64,000 nt of DNA, from contig NZ_CP045508.1 of the NCBI RefSeq assembly GCF_013376475.1, forward strand, positions 1,361,501 through 1,425,500, written 5' to 3'. The notes beneath the pieces are model-generated. The model did no database searches and had not been told where the DNA came from. It worked only from the letters and a program-made list of their open reading frames with translations. Of this stretch, positions 1-6,699 are shown piece by piece. A program made the translations under genes and the position numbers. Origin of the DNA: Desulfolutivibrio sulfoxidireducens (lineage in GTDB: Bacteria; Desulfobacterota; Desulfovibrionia; Desulfovibrionales; Desulfovibrionaceae). Positions within the stretch are counted from its first letter, which is position 1, and every line of letters starts with the position of its first letter.

Positions 1-979
1 ACACAGACGGACTGGGCCCAGTTCAAGTACAAGGGGGATGTCTGGTACGACGGCATCCTGGAACAGGTGCGCTATGACACCCGCGAGGCCTGGCTGTTCC
101 TGCGCCCCAGCGAAATTCTCGACATCAAGATCGGGCGGCAGGTGCTGACCTGGGGCACCGGCGACCTGGTCTTCCTCAACGACCTGTTCCCCAAGGACTG
201 GCAGTCCTTTTTCATCGGTCGGGACGCCGAGTACCTCAAGGCCCCCTCCGAGAGCGTCAAGGTCAGCCTTTTTTCCGATGTCCTCAACGCGGATTTCGTG
301 TTCACGCCGCTTTTCGCCAGTGACCGGTTCATCACCGGGCGATATGTCTCGTACTGGAACGGGGCCCTGGGGCATTTGGCCGGAAACGAATCCGAGCTGG
401 ACTATGAAAAGCCGGACCAGTGGTTCACGGACGCCGAATACGCGGCGCGCCTGTACCGCAGCGTGGGGGCCTACGAACTGGCCCTCTACGGATACTTCGG
501 CTTCTGGAAGAATCCCGGCGGCATTGCCGCTTCCGGGGAATACATCTTCCCGCGCCTGCACGTCTACGGCGCCAGCGCCCGGGGACCGGTGGCCGGCGGC
601 ATCGGGAACATCGAGGTGGCCTACTACGATTCCATCGAGGACCCAGACGGGCGGGATCCGAACATCAACAACTCCGAAATGCGCTATCTTGCCGGCTTCG
701 CCCGGGAAATCAGCCGGGATTTCAACGCCAGCGTCCAATATTATGTGGAACAGCTCCTTGGCTACCATGACTACCGGGCAAGCTTCGCGGGCGATCAGCC
801 CCGGGACGAGGTGCGGCATGTGCTGACAATGCAGCTCATAAAACTCCTCATGAATCAGAATCTGGAACTGTCGCTTTCCGGCTACTGGTCTCCAAGCGAT
901 AGCGACGCCTACCTGCGGCCGAAAATCCTCTACAAGTGGACCGACAACATCAACCAGGAGGTCGGGGCCAATATATTTT
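1..979 (+). pseudogene. Outer-membrane beta-barrel protein, 5' part, cut by an ISL3 element (start outside window)
   Basis: Reading frame 1 is open from base 1, so the start lies upstream. The visible 326 residues have alternating polar/aromatic strands and many Tyr and Trp residues (DIKIGRQVLTWGTGD, YGYFGFWKN, LELSLSGYWSP), typical of an outer-membrane porin-like barrel; a DUF1302-type or alginate-export-type barrel is possible but I cannot name the family. At base 980 the frame runs into the inverted repeat of an insertion sequence and would end at an artificial stop at 1015-1017. Joining base 979 to base 2329 (one copy of the 8-bp duplication kept) restores the frame and gives a C-terminal Phe, the usual end of outer-membrane barrels. 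The gene is therefore recently inactivated. Confidence 0.75.
972..979. repeat. 8-bp target-site duplication, left copy
   Basis: TATATTTT directly abuts the left inverted repeat and is identical to 2321-2328. Confidence 0.85.
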
Positions 980-1002
980 GGTTCTTCTGGGAATTCCGGG
1001 AA
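980..1002. repeat. ISL3 left terminal inverted repeat
   Basis: Begins GGTTCTTCTGGGAATTCC. It matches the reverse complement of 2298-2320 at 20 of 23 positions. Confidence 0.85.
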
Positions 1003-1081
1003 GGAAAAGTGATTTGAGACAACGGTAACTCTCCGATATCTCGAAGGTTGCGAAGCCAAACGAGAGCAAAGGAGAGCACCG

Positions 1082-2317
1082 TTGTCCGGATCAGAGATTA
1101 CCCGGCTTCTGGGCGGCTGGGAAGGATATCGTATCGGGACGGTCCAGCGTTTCGAGGCTGGCGAGAAAGGGCTGCAAGCCGAAGTCTGGATCGAGCTTTT
1201 GCCGCTCAAGCGAAGACGGATGCGTTGCAGCGGGTGCGGAAGACTCGTGAGCAAGGTCCACGATATCGAGGAGCGGTGGATTCGCGACCTGCCACTTCTG
1301 GACACGGCAACGTGGCTTCTGGTCTGGCGACGCAGGGTTCGTTGCCCGGATTGCGGGGCAAAGCTTGAGGAGTTGCCTTGGGTTGGGCGCTACTCGCGAG
1401 TGACCAAGCGCTTGGCCGAAAGCATCGGCAGGTTGTGCGAGGTGGCTTCCATCAAGCATGTGGCCTCGTTCTTCGGCATGAGTTGGTGGGCGGTCAAGGC
1501 CGTGGACAAGCAATACCTTGCTGAAAAGCTCGGACCTGCGGACGTGAGCAACGTGAGTGCCATCGCCATGGACGAGTTCGCCATCCAGAAGGGGCATCGC
1601 TACGCCACGGTGATCGTGGAGCCGTACATCAAACGCGTGCTCTGGGTCGGCCGGGGCCGAAGCCGCGAAAGCATCCGGCCGTTCTTTGAACTGCTTGGCC
1701 CGGAAGGTTGTCAAGCCATCAAAGCCGTGGCCATGGACATGAACGGCGCTTACGAGGCGGAGGTCCGGGCTTGGTGCCCCGATGCTGCAATCGTCTACGA
1801 CCTGTTCCATGTGGTCATGAAGTACGGCCGCGAAGTCATCGATCCGGTCCGCCGCGCCGAAGCCAAACGTGCCGAGGGTGACAGGCAGGCATGCAAGGTG
1901 ATCAAGGGCTCGCGCTGGCTACTGCTGCGAAACAAGCGAAACATCGAGAGCCAGGACGACAGGATCAGGCTCTATGATCTGCTCGAAGCCAACCGGAACT
2001 TGATGAAAGTCTATGTGCTCAAGGAGGATATGAAGCAGCTCTGGGACTTTCGCTACCCGAAAGCGGCTAAACGCTTCTGGAAGGACTGGTACCGACGGGC
2101 TATGCAAAGCGGGATCGAGCCGCTACGCCGCTTCGCCAAAAGACTCAAGCCCTACGTACCAGGCATCGTGGCCCACTGCCGCCATCGGCTGCACACCAGT
2201 CTCCTGGAAGGGATCAACAACAAGATCAAGGTGATCAAACGGATGGCTTACGGCTTCAGGGACGACGCCTACTTCTTCCTCAAAATCAGGGCTGCTTTTC
2301 CCGGAATTCCGCGATGA
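1082..2317 (+). CDS. ISL3-family transposase
   Basis: A 411-residue protein, normal for ISL3. The N-terminus carries zinc-finger pairs (RCSGCG near residue 50, RCPDCG near 88) followed by a helix-turn-helix region (VASFFGMSWWAVKAV). The catalytic core shows AIAMDEFAIQKG and AVAMDMNGAY, supplying the Asp residues of the DDE triad, and the C-terminal motif LHTSLLEGINNKIKVIKR contains the Glu. The start is TTG at 1082; no in-frame ATG lies upstream inside the element. The stop falls inside the right inverted repeat. No frameshift is seen, so the protein should be functional. Confidence 0.92.
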   Translation: MSGSEITRLLGGWEGYRIGTVQRFEAGEKGLQAEVWIELLPLKRRRMRCSGCGRLVSKVHDIEERWIRDLPLLDTATWLLVWRRRVRCPDCGAKLEELPWVGRYSRVTKRLAESIGRLCEVASIKHVASFFGMSWWAVKAVDKQYLAEKLGPADVSNVSAIAMDEFAIQKGHRYATVIVEPYIKRVLWVGRGRSRESIRPFFELLGPEGCQAIKAVAMDMNGAYEAEVRAWCPDAAIVYDLFHVVMKYGREVIDPVRRAEAKRAEGDRQACKVIKGSRWLLLRNKRNIESQDDRIRLYDLLEANRNLMKVYVLKEDMKQLWDFRYPKAAKRFWKDWYRRAMQSGIEPLRRFAKRLKPYVPGIVAHCRHRLHTSLLEGINNKIKVIKRMAYGFRDDAYFFLKIRAAFPGIPR

Positions 2318-2320
2318 ACC
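2298..2320. repeat. ISL3 right terminal inverted repeat
   Basis: Its reverse complement begins GGTTCATCGCGGAATTCC. It overlaps the last codons of the transposase gene. Confidence 0.85.
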
Positions 2321-2328
2321 TATATTTT
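2321..2328. repeat. 8-bp target-site duplication, right copy
   Basis: TATATTTT directly follows the right inverted repeat. Confidence 0.85.
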
Positions 2329-2408
2329 TGGGACAGCGCGACGACACCATGTTCGGACAATACAAGGCCGACACGAACATCTACATGGCGCTGCGCTACA
2401 GCTTTTAG
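2321..2408 (+). pseudogene. 3' remnant of the same outer-membrane barrel gene
   Basis: After removal of the insertion sequence this stretch continues the barrel frame: NIF-LGQRDDTMFG, then QYKADTNIYMALRYSF and a TAG at 2406-2408. The final beta strand ends in Phe, as expected for a BamA-recognised C-terminus. It has no start or ribosome site of its own. Confidence 0.75.
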
Positions 2409-2489
2409 CGCGGCGGTTCGCGTGATTGCCGCCACAGGGCCTCAAACCGGAAACCGTTCACGCCCGCCGTACGGCGGGGGAGAGTCGCC

Positions 2490-3098
2490 ATGCATGCATG
2501 TCATCATCGAGATCCGGGTGATCCGGGCGTTCCGGCCACCGGGAAACGCCGCCATCCGTCAAGCTACGGGATGCAGGATCCGGGAATCGTCTTTGGCGCC
2601 CTGAGGCTTGGGCCGGGCGACGTGTTTCTGGATGCCGGCTGCGGCCTTGGGGAATACGCGCTGGAGGCCGCGCGCCTCGTCGGGCCGACGGGCATGGTCC
2701 ATGCCTTTGACGTCACCCCCGGCTGCATCGAGGAGCTGGCGCGCCAGGCCGTCGCGCTTGGCCTGTCCCAACTGCGGGCCGAGGTGGCGGACATCACCCG
2801 GCCGCTGCCCTTGCCGGATGCCCGGGTCACGGTCGGCCTGCTGGGCACGGTGCTGCACATCCCGCCGGTGACCCGGGCCATGGAGGCCGTGTTTACGGAG
2901 ATGCGCCGGGTGCTGCGTCCGGGCGGCCGGCTTGGGGTCATCGAGTGCAATCCGTTTTCCCCCTGCGGGCCGCCGCGGTCCATGCGCCTGACCGCCGCGA
3001 GAATCGTCGACGCCCTGGAGGCGTGCGGCTTCCGGTCCCTCGGCGTGCACGACATGGGGGGCTTGTACCTGGCGCTTTTTCAGCCAGGCCTGCCGTAA
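2490..3098 (+). CDS. Class I SAM-dependent methyltransferase
   Basis: A 202-residue single-domain protein. Motif I (DAGCGLGEYALEAA, about residues 46-59) is the SAM-binding glycine loop, followed by an acidic residue in motif II (HAFDVTP) and the later RVLRPGGRLGVIE strand typical of the methyltransf_11/25 group. The substrate cannot be told. The ATG at 2490 is preceded by a purine-rich GGGGGAGAG. The gene sits just left of the integrated element; the duplicated hairpin at 3136-3168 may terminate it. Confidence 0.75.
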   Translation: MHACHHRDPGDPGVPATGKRRHPSSYGMQDPGIVFGALRLGPGDVFLDAGCGLGEYALEAARLVGPTGMVHAFDVTPGCIEELARQAVALGLSQLRAEVADITRPLPLPDARVTVGLLGTVLHIPPVTRAMEAVFTEMRRVLRPGGRLGVIECNPFSPCGPPRSMRLTAARIVDALEACGFRSLGVHDMGGLYLALFQPGLP

Positions 3099-3135
3099 CC
3101 AGCACACCTTTTGCCAAGCGCAGTGCTGGGGACAG

Positions 3136-3168
3136 AAAAAGGGCCTACGGATTTTTGTCCGTAAGCCC
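3136..3168 (-). terminator. Duplicated tRNA terminator at attL
   Basis: Hairpin arms GGGCCTACGGA and TCCGTAAGCCC at 3141-3168. The A run at 3136-3140 becomes a U run on the minus strand. On the plus strand the stem follows the methyltransferase gene and could also help to end its transcript. Confidence 0.65.
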
Positions 3169-3178
3169 TTGATTTTGC

Positions 3179-3227
3179 TGGTTGCGGGGGCAGGATTTGA
3201 ACCTGCGATCTTCGGGTTATGAGCCCG
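3179..3227 (-). pseudogene. Truncated tRNA-fMet copy (3' 49 nt)
   Basis: On the minus strand this reads from the anticodon stem (CGGGCTCATAACCCG) through the T arm to CCA. It lacks the D arm and the 5' acceptor strand, so it is not a functional tRNA but the attachment-site remnant of tRNA-fMet. Confidence 0.88.
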
Positions 3228-3237
3228 TGAACCGGGT

Positions 3238-3260
3238 CTTCCTACCCCCTTTCCTACCCA
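3238..3260 (-). promoter_or_regulatory. Arm-type integrase site, inverted copy
   Basis: The reverse complement reads TGGGTAGGAAAGGGGGTAGG, a close variant of the paired GGGTAGGAA motif found at 3375, 3433 and 29671. Placement beside attL suggests recombinase arm binding. Confidence 0.5.
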
Positions 3261-3374
3261 GTTTAACTACGCCTAATGCGGCAAGTTTATCCTTAAATTA
3301 CAGGCTTGACAGGTATGTCGTCATTGGGTCATTTACCCGAATGATGTTTAATGAAATTTGCCCTTTTTTACCCT

Positions 3375-3398
3375 CCTGGGTAGGAATAGGGTAGGAAA
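3375..3398 (+). promoter_or_regulatory. Arm-type integrase site
   Basis: CCTGGGTAGGAATAGGGTAG followed by GAAA; the whole 24 bases are identical to 29671-29694 at the other end of the element. Two GGGTAGGAA half-sites spaced by about 11 bp, typical of arm-type sites of tyrosine recombinases. Confidence 0.6.
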
Positions 3399-3432
3399 GA
3401 AAGCTCGGTCCTGACTGGTCTCAAGGGGTGTT

Positions 3433-3454
3433 GGGGTAGGAATAGGGTAGGAAA
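3433..3454 (+). promoter_or_regulatory. Arm-type integrase site close to the integrase start
   Basis: GGGGTAGGAATAGGGTAGG plus AAA, only 11 bp before the integrase ATG. It matches the sites at 3375 and 29671, and its position would allow the integrase to repress its own gene (inference). Confidence 0.5.
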
Positions 3455-3465
3455 GAGGGGGGACG

Positions 3466-4662
3466 ATGGCCACCAAATACACGCGGGCGCACCCGGCGAA
3501 ATGGTCAGGCGTTTACTGCTACGAAAGCACGGAGCGCCGCTTTGAAGATAAGGCGGACGTTTGTTATGTGATTGCCTATAAGGTCGAGGATAAAAAACGC
3601 TGGGAGAAGGTGGGGTGGAGGTCCGAAGGCTATACCCCCCAGGTGGCGGCGGAGGTTCGGGCCGAGCGGGTGAAGGCCGCCCGGCACGGCCAGGACGTGA
3701 AGACCGCCAAGGAGATTGCCCGCGAACGCGACAAGCGGGATAAGACCGTTGACGAGTTGGCGAAGGCCTATTTCGCGGCCAAGGGGGATTCCCTGAAAGG
3801 CGTGGTGACGGACCGCAACCGCTATGACAAGCATATCCGCCCCATACTGGGCGGCTTTCGGGCAAGTAAGATCTCGCCCTTGGACATGGCCCGGCTGCGC
3901 AAGGCCATGACCGGCCGTGCCCCGGCCACGGTCTGGAACGCCTTGGAGCTGGTGCGGCGCATCGTGAATTTCGGGGCCAGGGCCAAGCTGTGTCCGGCCT
4001 TGTCCTTCGTCATCGAGATGCCCAGGAAGGATAACGAGGTGGTGGAATACCTGGAGCCCGAGGAGGCCGCCCGCCTCAAGGAGGCGCTTGATGCGTGGCC
4101 GTCCCGGGATGCCGCCAGGATGCTGGAGCTGGCCATGTTCACGGGAATGCGGCGGGGCGAGGTCTTCAAGCTGCGGGATGCGGACCTGGATTTTCTGTCC
4201 GGGATCATCACCATTCGTTCTCCAAAGGGCGGCAAGACGGTGAGCATCCCCATGAACCCTATTGCCCGGGGCATCCTGTTAGAGCAGCTTGATTGGAAGG
4301 CAAAAAGTTCTTTTGAAAGTCCATTTGTGTTTCCGGGGAAGGGCGGCGGACAACGGGTGGCCTGCGGGGCCGCCGGGCGCATCAAGAAGGCCGCCGGAAT
4401 TCCTTCCCGCTTCAGGATTTTCCACGGTCTGCGTCACCATTTCGCCGTGACTCTGGCCAACTCCGGAGAATTCACCCTGGACATGATCGGCGAACTTCTT
4501 ACACACAAATCAACGGCCATGACCCGGCGCTACGGGCAATTCCTCCCGGACGCCAAAAAGCAAGCCAGCGATAAGGCGGCGGAATTGCTGATCAGCCATG
4601 CGGGACTTGATGCAACGTCCGGCAGGGGGAGGAAGGTGGTCCGGATCGGGGGAGGAGATTAG
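3466..4662 (+). CDS. int: Tyrosine-type site-specific integrase
   Basis: A 398-residue phage-type integrase. The N-terminal part resembles an arm-binding/SAM-like region, with a core-binding domain at about 90-180 and a catalytic domain from about 195. The catalytic residues are visible: Arg229 in FTGMRRGEVFKL, His320-x-x-Arg323 in FHGLRHHF, His347 and the nucleophile Tyr356 in RRYGQF. The ATG follows GGGGGGAC. As the first gene inside attL it should catalyse integration and excision of the element at tRNA-fMet. Confidence 0.93.
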   Translation: MATKYTRAHPAKWSGVYCYESTERRFEDKADVCYVIAYKVEDKKRWEKVGWRSEGYTPQVAAEVRAERVKAARHGQDVKTAKEIARERDKRDKTVDELAKAYFAAKGDSLKGVVTDRNRYDKHIRPILGGFRASKISPLDMARLRKAMTGRAPATVWNALELVRRIVNFGARAKLCPALSFVIEMPRKDNEVVEYLEPEEAARLKEALDAWPSRDAARMLELAMFTGMRRGEVFKLRDADLDFLSGIITIRSPKGGKTVSIPMNPIARGILLEQLDWKAKSSFESPFVFPGKGGGQRVACGAAGRIKKAAGIPSRFRIFHGLRHHFAVTLANSGEFTLDMIGELLTHKSTAMTRRYGQFLPDAKKQASDKAAELLISHAGLDATSGRGRKVVRIGGGD

Positions 4663-4665
4663 CCG

Positions 4666-4926
4666 ATGCCCATCGTGAGCGCCTTTTTCGGGATCATCAT
4701 CACCATGTACTGGCGGGAGCATGGCCGCCCGCATTTTCACGCCAAGTATGGCGAGCATGGCGCAACTTTTGATATCGAAACACTGGACATTCTGACCGGC
4801 AATTTACCCCGTCGAGCCCGGCTCATGGTCCTGGAATGGGCCTTCGAGCACCGGGAGGAATTGATGCAGAACTGGCGGCTATGCCAGGAATATTCCAAAC
4901 CCAACCCCATCACCCCATTGGAGTAA
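4666..4926 (+). CDS. DUF4160 domain protein
   Basis: An 86-residue protein with the DUF4160 hallmark MYWREHGRPHFHAKYGEH near the N-terminus (conserved Trp/Tyr, PHFH), then a helical C-terminus (EWAFEHREELMQNW). DUF4160 genes usually sit directly before a DUF2442 gene, as here, and the pair is often suspected of being a toxin-antitoxin-like module; no activity can be read from sequence. It begins 3 bp after the integrase stop, so it may be co-transcribed with int. Confidence 0.85.
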   Translation: MPIVSAFFGIIITMYWREHGRPHFHAKYGEHGATFDIETLDILTGNLPRRARLMVLEWAFEHREELMQNWRLCQEYSKPNPITPLE

Positions 4927-4931
4927 CGATC

Positions 4932-5192
4932 ATGATTCCCTGGGAAGTGAAGACCGCCAAGCCGTTGCCGGGCTACCGCCTGGAGGTGACGTTTGCGGAT
5001 GGGCTACGCGGTGTTGTCGACCTTTCGGATGTGCCGCACAAGGGAGTGTTCGCCCCGTGGTCGGACCCCGCCTATTTCGCGCAGGTGTGCGTCGATGCCG
5101 AGACAGGCACGGCCTGCTGGCCCAACGGTGCGGACGTGGCCCCCGACGCCATGCACGAAGAGGTGAAACAGCGGCAGGTCTCCGCCGTGTAG
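4932..5192 (+). CDS. DUF2442 domain protein
   Basis: An 86-residue protein. The pattern LPGYRLEVTFADGLRGVVDL, then FAPWSDPAYFAQV and WPNGADVAPDAMH, is characteristic of DUF2442. The ATG at 4932 lies 5 bp after the DUF4160 stop. A longer in-frame version from 4836 would overlap DUF4160 extensively and is unlikely. The partner relation to DUF4160 is known family context; a regulatory or antitoxin role is only a suggestion. Confidence 0.85.
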   Translation: MIPWEVKTAKPLPGYRLEVTFADGLRGVVDLSDVPHKGVFAPWSDPAYFAQVCVDAETGTACWPNGADVAPDAMHEEVKQRQVSAV

Positions 5193-5243
5193 GCCAAGGA
5201 CGGCAAGACGGCCCGGTCACTGTGGACGGCCAGGGGGAGCAGC

Positions 5244-5342
5244 ATGAGTCCCGTTTTGCAACAAATCGTGCGTCTCAAAGGCTGTGGAAGTTGTCGAGAC
5301 CGCAGCGATACGCCGTGCTCTGGAGTAAGTAGAGTGCGCTAG
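5244..5342 (+). CDS. Possible 32-residue Cys-containing small protein
   Basis: The ORF reads MSPVLQQIVRLKGCGSC, then RDRSDTPCSGVSRVR. It has a strong GGGGAG ribosome site 4 bp before the ATG and a CGSC motif. It lies in the 229-bp gap between DUF2442 and the next gene. Such short ORFs arise by chance in GC-rich DNA, so this is only a candidate. Confidence 0.2.
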   Translation: MSPVLQQIVRLKGCGSCRDRSDTPCSGVSRVR

Positions 5343-5421
5343 GGGCGCCGTGGTTTACGTCTGGGGAGATAGACAAGGTGGTAGTGTTGAATTTCAAAGA
5401 AAAGCTTGACTGGAGAACTCA

Positions 5422-6279
5422 ATGTTCTGCTCTCCATACCAAACTCCAATAAATAAGAATTTCAGGGCAGATATCAACAAAAAAGGAGAAATGTCATCGC
5501 CAGAGTATGTAGCGTATCGCTTTTGGCTGTACCAATATTCCTATAGAAATATTCAGTGTGCCAATGATGCGAGAAGAATTGCTGATCTTAGTGTTCTTGC
5601 GACAGGAAAGGGGATAGATCCACGAACTATAATGTTTGCAAAATTTGATAGCATCATTGGTCCTTACAGGGGCGAAAAAGAGGTGTCCGAGATTACTTTT
5701 CAGTTGCGACACCATACATTATTATTTATGAGAAAATACAATATATGTCCATGTGCCACCATGGATGGTTTCTATGGTTTTGATTCCGGTAATATACTGC
5801 GGACGCTAATTAAAAAGAAAAAATTAAAAATGGAATTTTACGATAAAGTATATCATCAGTCACTCAAAGGTTTTGAATACGATCCAGAGACAAGCAACCT
5901 GAAAATCGAGGTTAGCTTGAACCATGATTACACAACAGTTTTGTTGGATGTGGCAAAAATCATTGATAATATTACGGGCGAAGTCGATAATGACTTTTTA
6001 TTTTATATTCATGAGAGAAAATTTAGAAAGAAGTTGTCAAAATTATCGCCAACAAGCAATGCGTCAAGAGCTATTGGATTGTGGATTTGGGATAATATCA
6101 ACATAGAGTTTGGAATGGATAAGCCTCCGCATGGCACTATTTCGAAAACAATACATCGCCTCAAAGATAAATTTGATCTTTCCAGTTTGGGCTATTCTGC
6201 ATCAGCGAATAGAACATTTTCAAATATGTATTATAAAACGTGCAAGTGCATTGAAGATAGAGATGTTTATTCTATATAG
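5422..6279 (+). CDS. Orphan AT-rich protein, function not recognised
   Basis: A 285-residue protein in DNA much more AT-rich than all neighbours, with many Lys, Asn and Ile codons ending in A or T, which points to a separate foreign origin. I recognise no family, signal peptide or membrane segment. The C-terminal third has a conserved-looking block (SRAIGLWIWDNI, then LSSLGYSASANRTFSNMY and KTCKCIE). I chose ATG 5422 because GGAG lies 6 bp before it; ATG 5491 (after AAAGGAGAA) is the alternative and gives 262 residues. As cargo beside the integrase it could be a defence or accessory gene, but nothing proves this. Confidence 0.6.
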   Translation: MFCSPYQTPINKNFRADINKKGEMSSPEYVAYRFWLYQYSYRNIQCANDARRIADLSVLATGKGIDPRTIMFAKFDSIIGPYRGEKEVSEITFQLRHHTLLFMRKYNICPCATMDGFYGFDSGNILRTLIKKKKLKMEFYDKVYHQSLKGFEYDPETSNLKIEVSLNHDYTTVLLDVAKIIDNITGEVDNDFLFYIHERKFRKKLSKLSPTSNASRAIGLWIWDNINIEFGMDKPPHGTISKTIHRLKDKFDLSSLGYSASANRTFSNMYYKTCKCIEDRDVYSI

Positions 6280-6481
6280 CACGAGGTGTGCTCTTGTCAG
6301 GTGAACAACATGCAAGCCTGCTGGAGTAGCACCACCCTAAGCTCGGCACCCTCTTTAACCTAGGAGATAGCCGTCCTTCTCACAGGGGAAATTGGAAACT
6401 CAGACCCTTCAGATAGAATCCTCGACATGCTTGTCAGGCTATGAGTTATCTTTCGGGTGAATTCACCGAAGGAGAGCTCGT

Positions 6482-6688
6482 ATGCTTAAAGGTCTTCACA
6501 CCCGCGAAGCTGCCCAATACCTGGGCCTTTCACCCGGCACCCTCGAAGTCTGGCGCTGCAAGGGGCGCGGCCCACGCTATTCCAAGCTCGGCAAGCGCGT
6601 TGTTTACGATCCCGCCGACCTGGACGCGTATCTCGCCGACCACAAGGTCTTCACCATTGATTCCATGCCGTCCTCGGCCAGGCGATAG
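6482..6688 (+). CDS. Helix-turn-helix protein, AlpA/excisionase-like
   Basis: A 68-residue protein. HTREAAQYLGLSPGTLEVWR is a MerR/AlpA-type helix-turn-helix, followed by a wing with GRGPRYSKLGKRVVYDPADL, as in helix_turn_helix_17 proteins. Such proteins act as recombination directionality factors or activators in integrative elements. GGAG lies 8 bp before the ATG. The primase-like gene starts 11 bp downstream, suggesting one operon. Its likely partner is the integrase at the left end. Confidence 0.82.
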   Translation: MLKGLHTREAAQYLGLSPGTLEVWRCKGRGPRYSKLGKRVVYDPADLDAYLADHKVFTIDSMPSSARR

Positions 6689-6699
6689 CGAGGGGCCGC

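Larger units (their letters stand above)
980..2320 (+). mobile_element. ISL3-family insertion sequence, complete
   Basis: The 1341-bp element has imperfect terminal inverted repeats (20 of 23 matching, both starting GGTTC) and is flanked by the 8-bp direct repeat TATATTTT at 972-979 and 2321-2328. It holds one long transposase gene. The 8-bp duplication and GGTTC-type ends fit ISL3. Ends and duplication are intact, so the insertion looks recent and the element may still be active. Confidence 0.93.
3132..3227. repeat. attL: 96-bp direct repeat (tRNA-fMet 3' part plus terminator)
   Basis: Identical over 96 bases to 29694-29789. Crossover occurred somewhere within this block. Identity stops just 5' of the anticodon-stem sequence gagcccg, where the left copy continues into element DNA. 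Confidence 0.9.

Noticed and set aside
3179-3227. A second tRNA-fMet gene at the left end
   Set aside because: Only 49 of 77 nt are present; the D arm and 5' acceptor strand are missing, so it is an att remnant.
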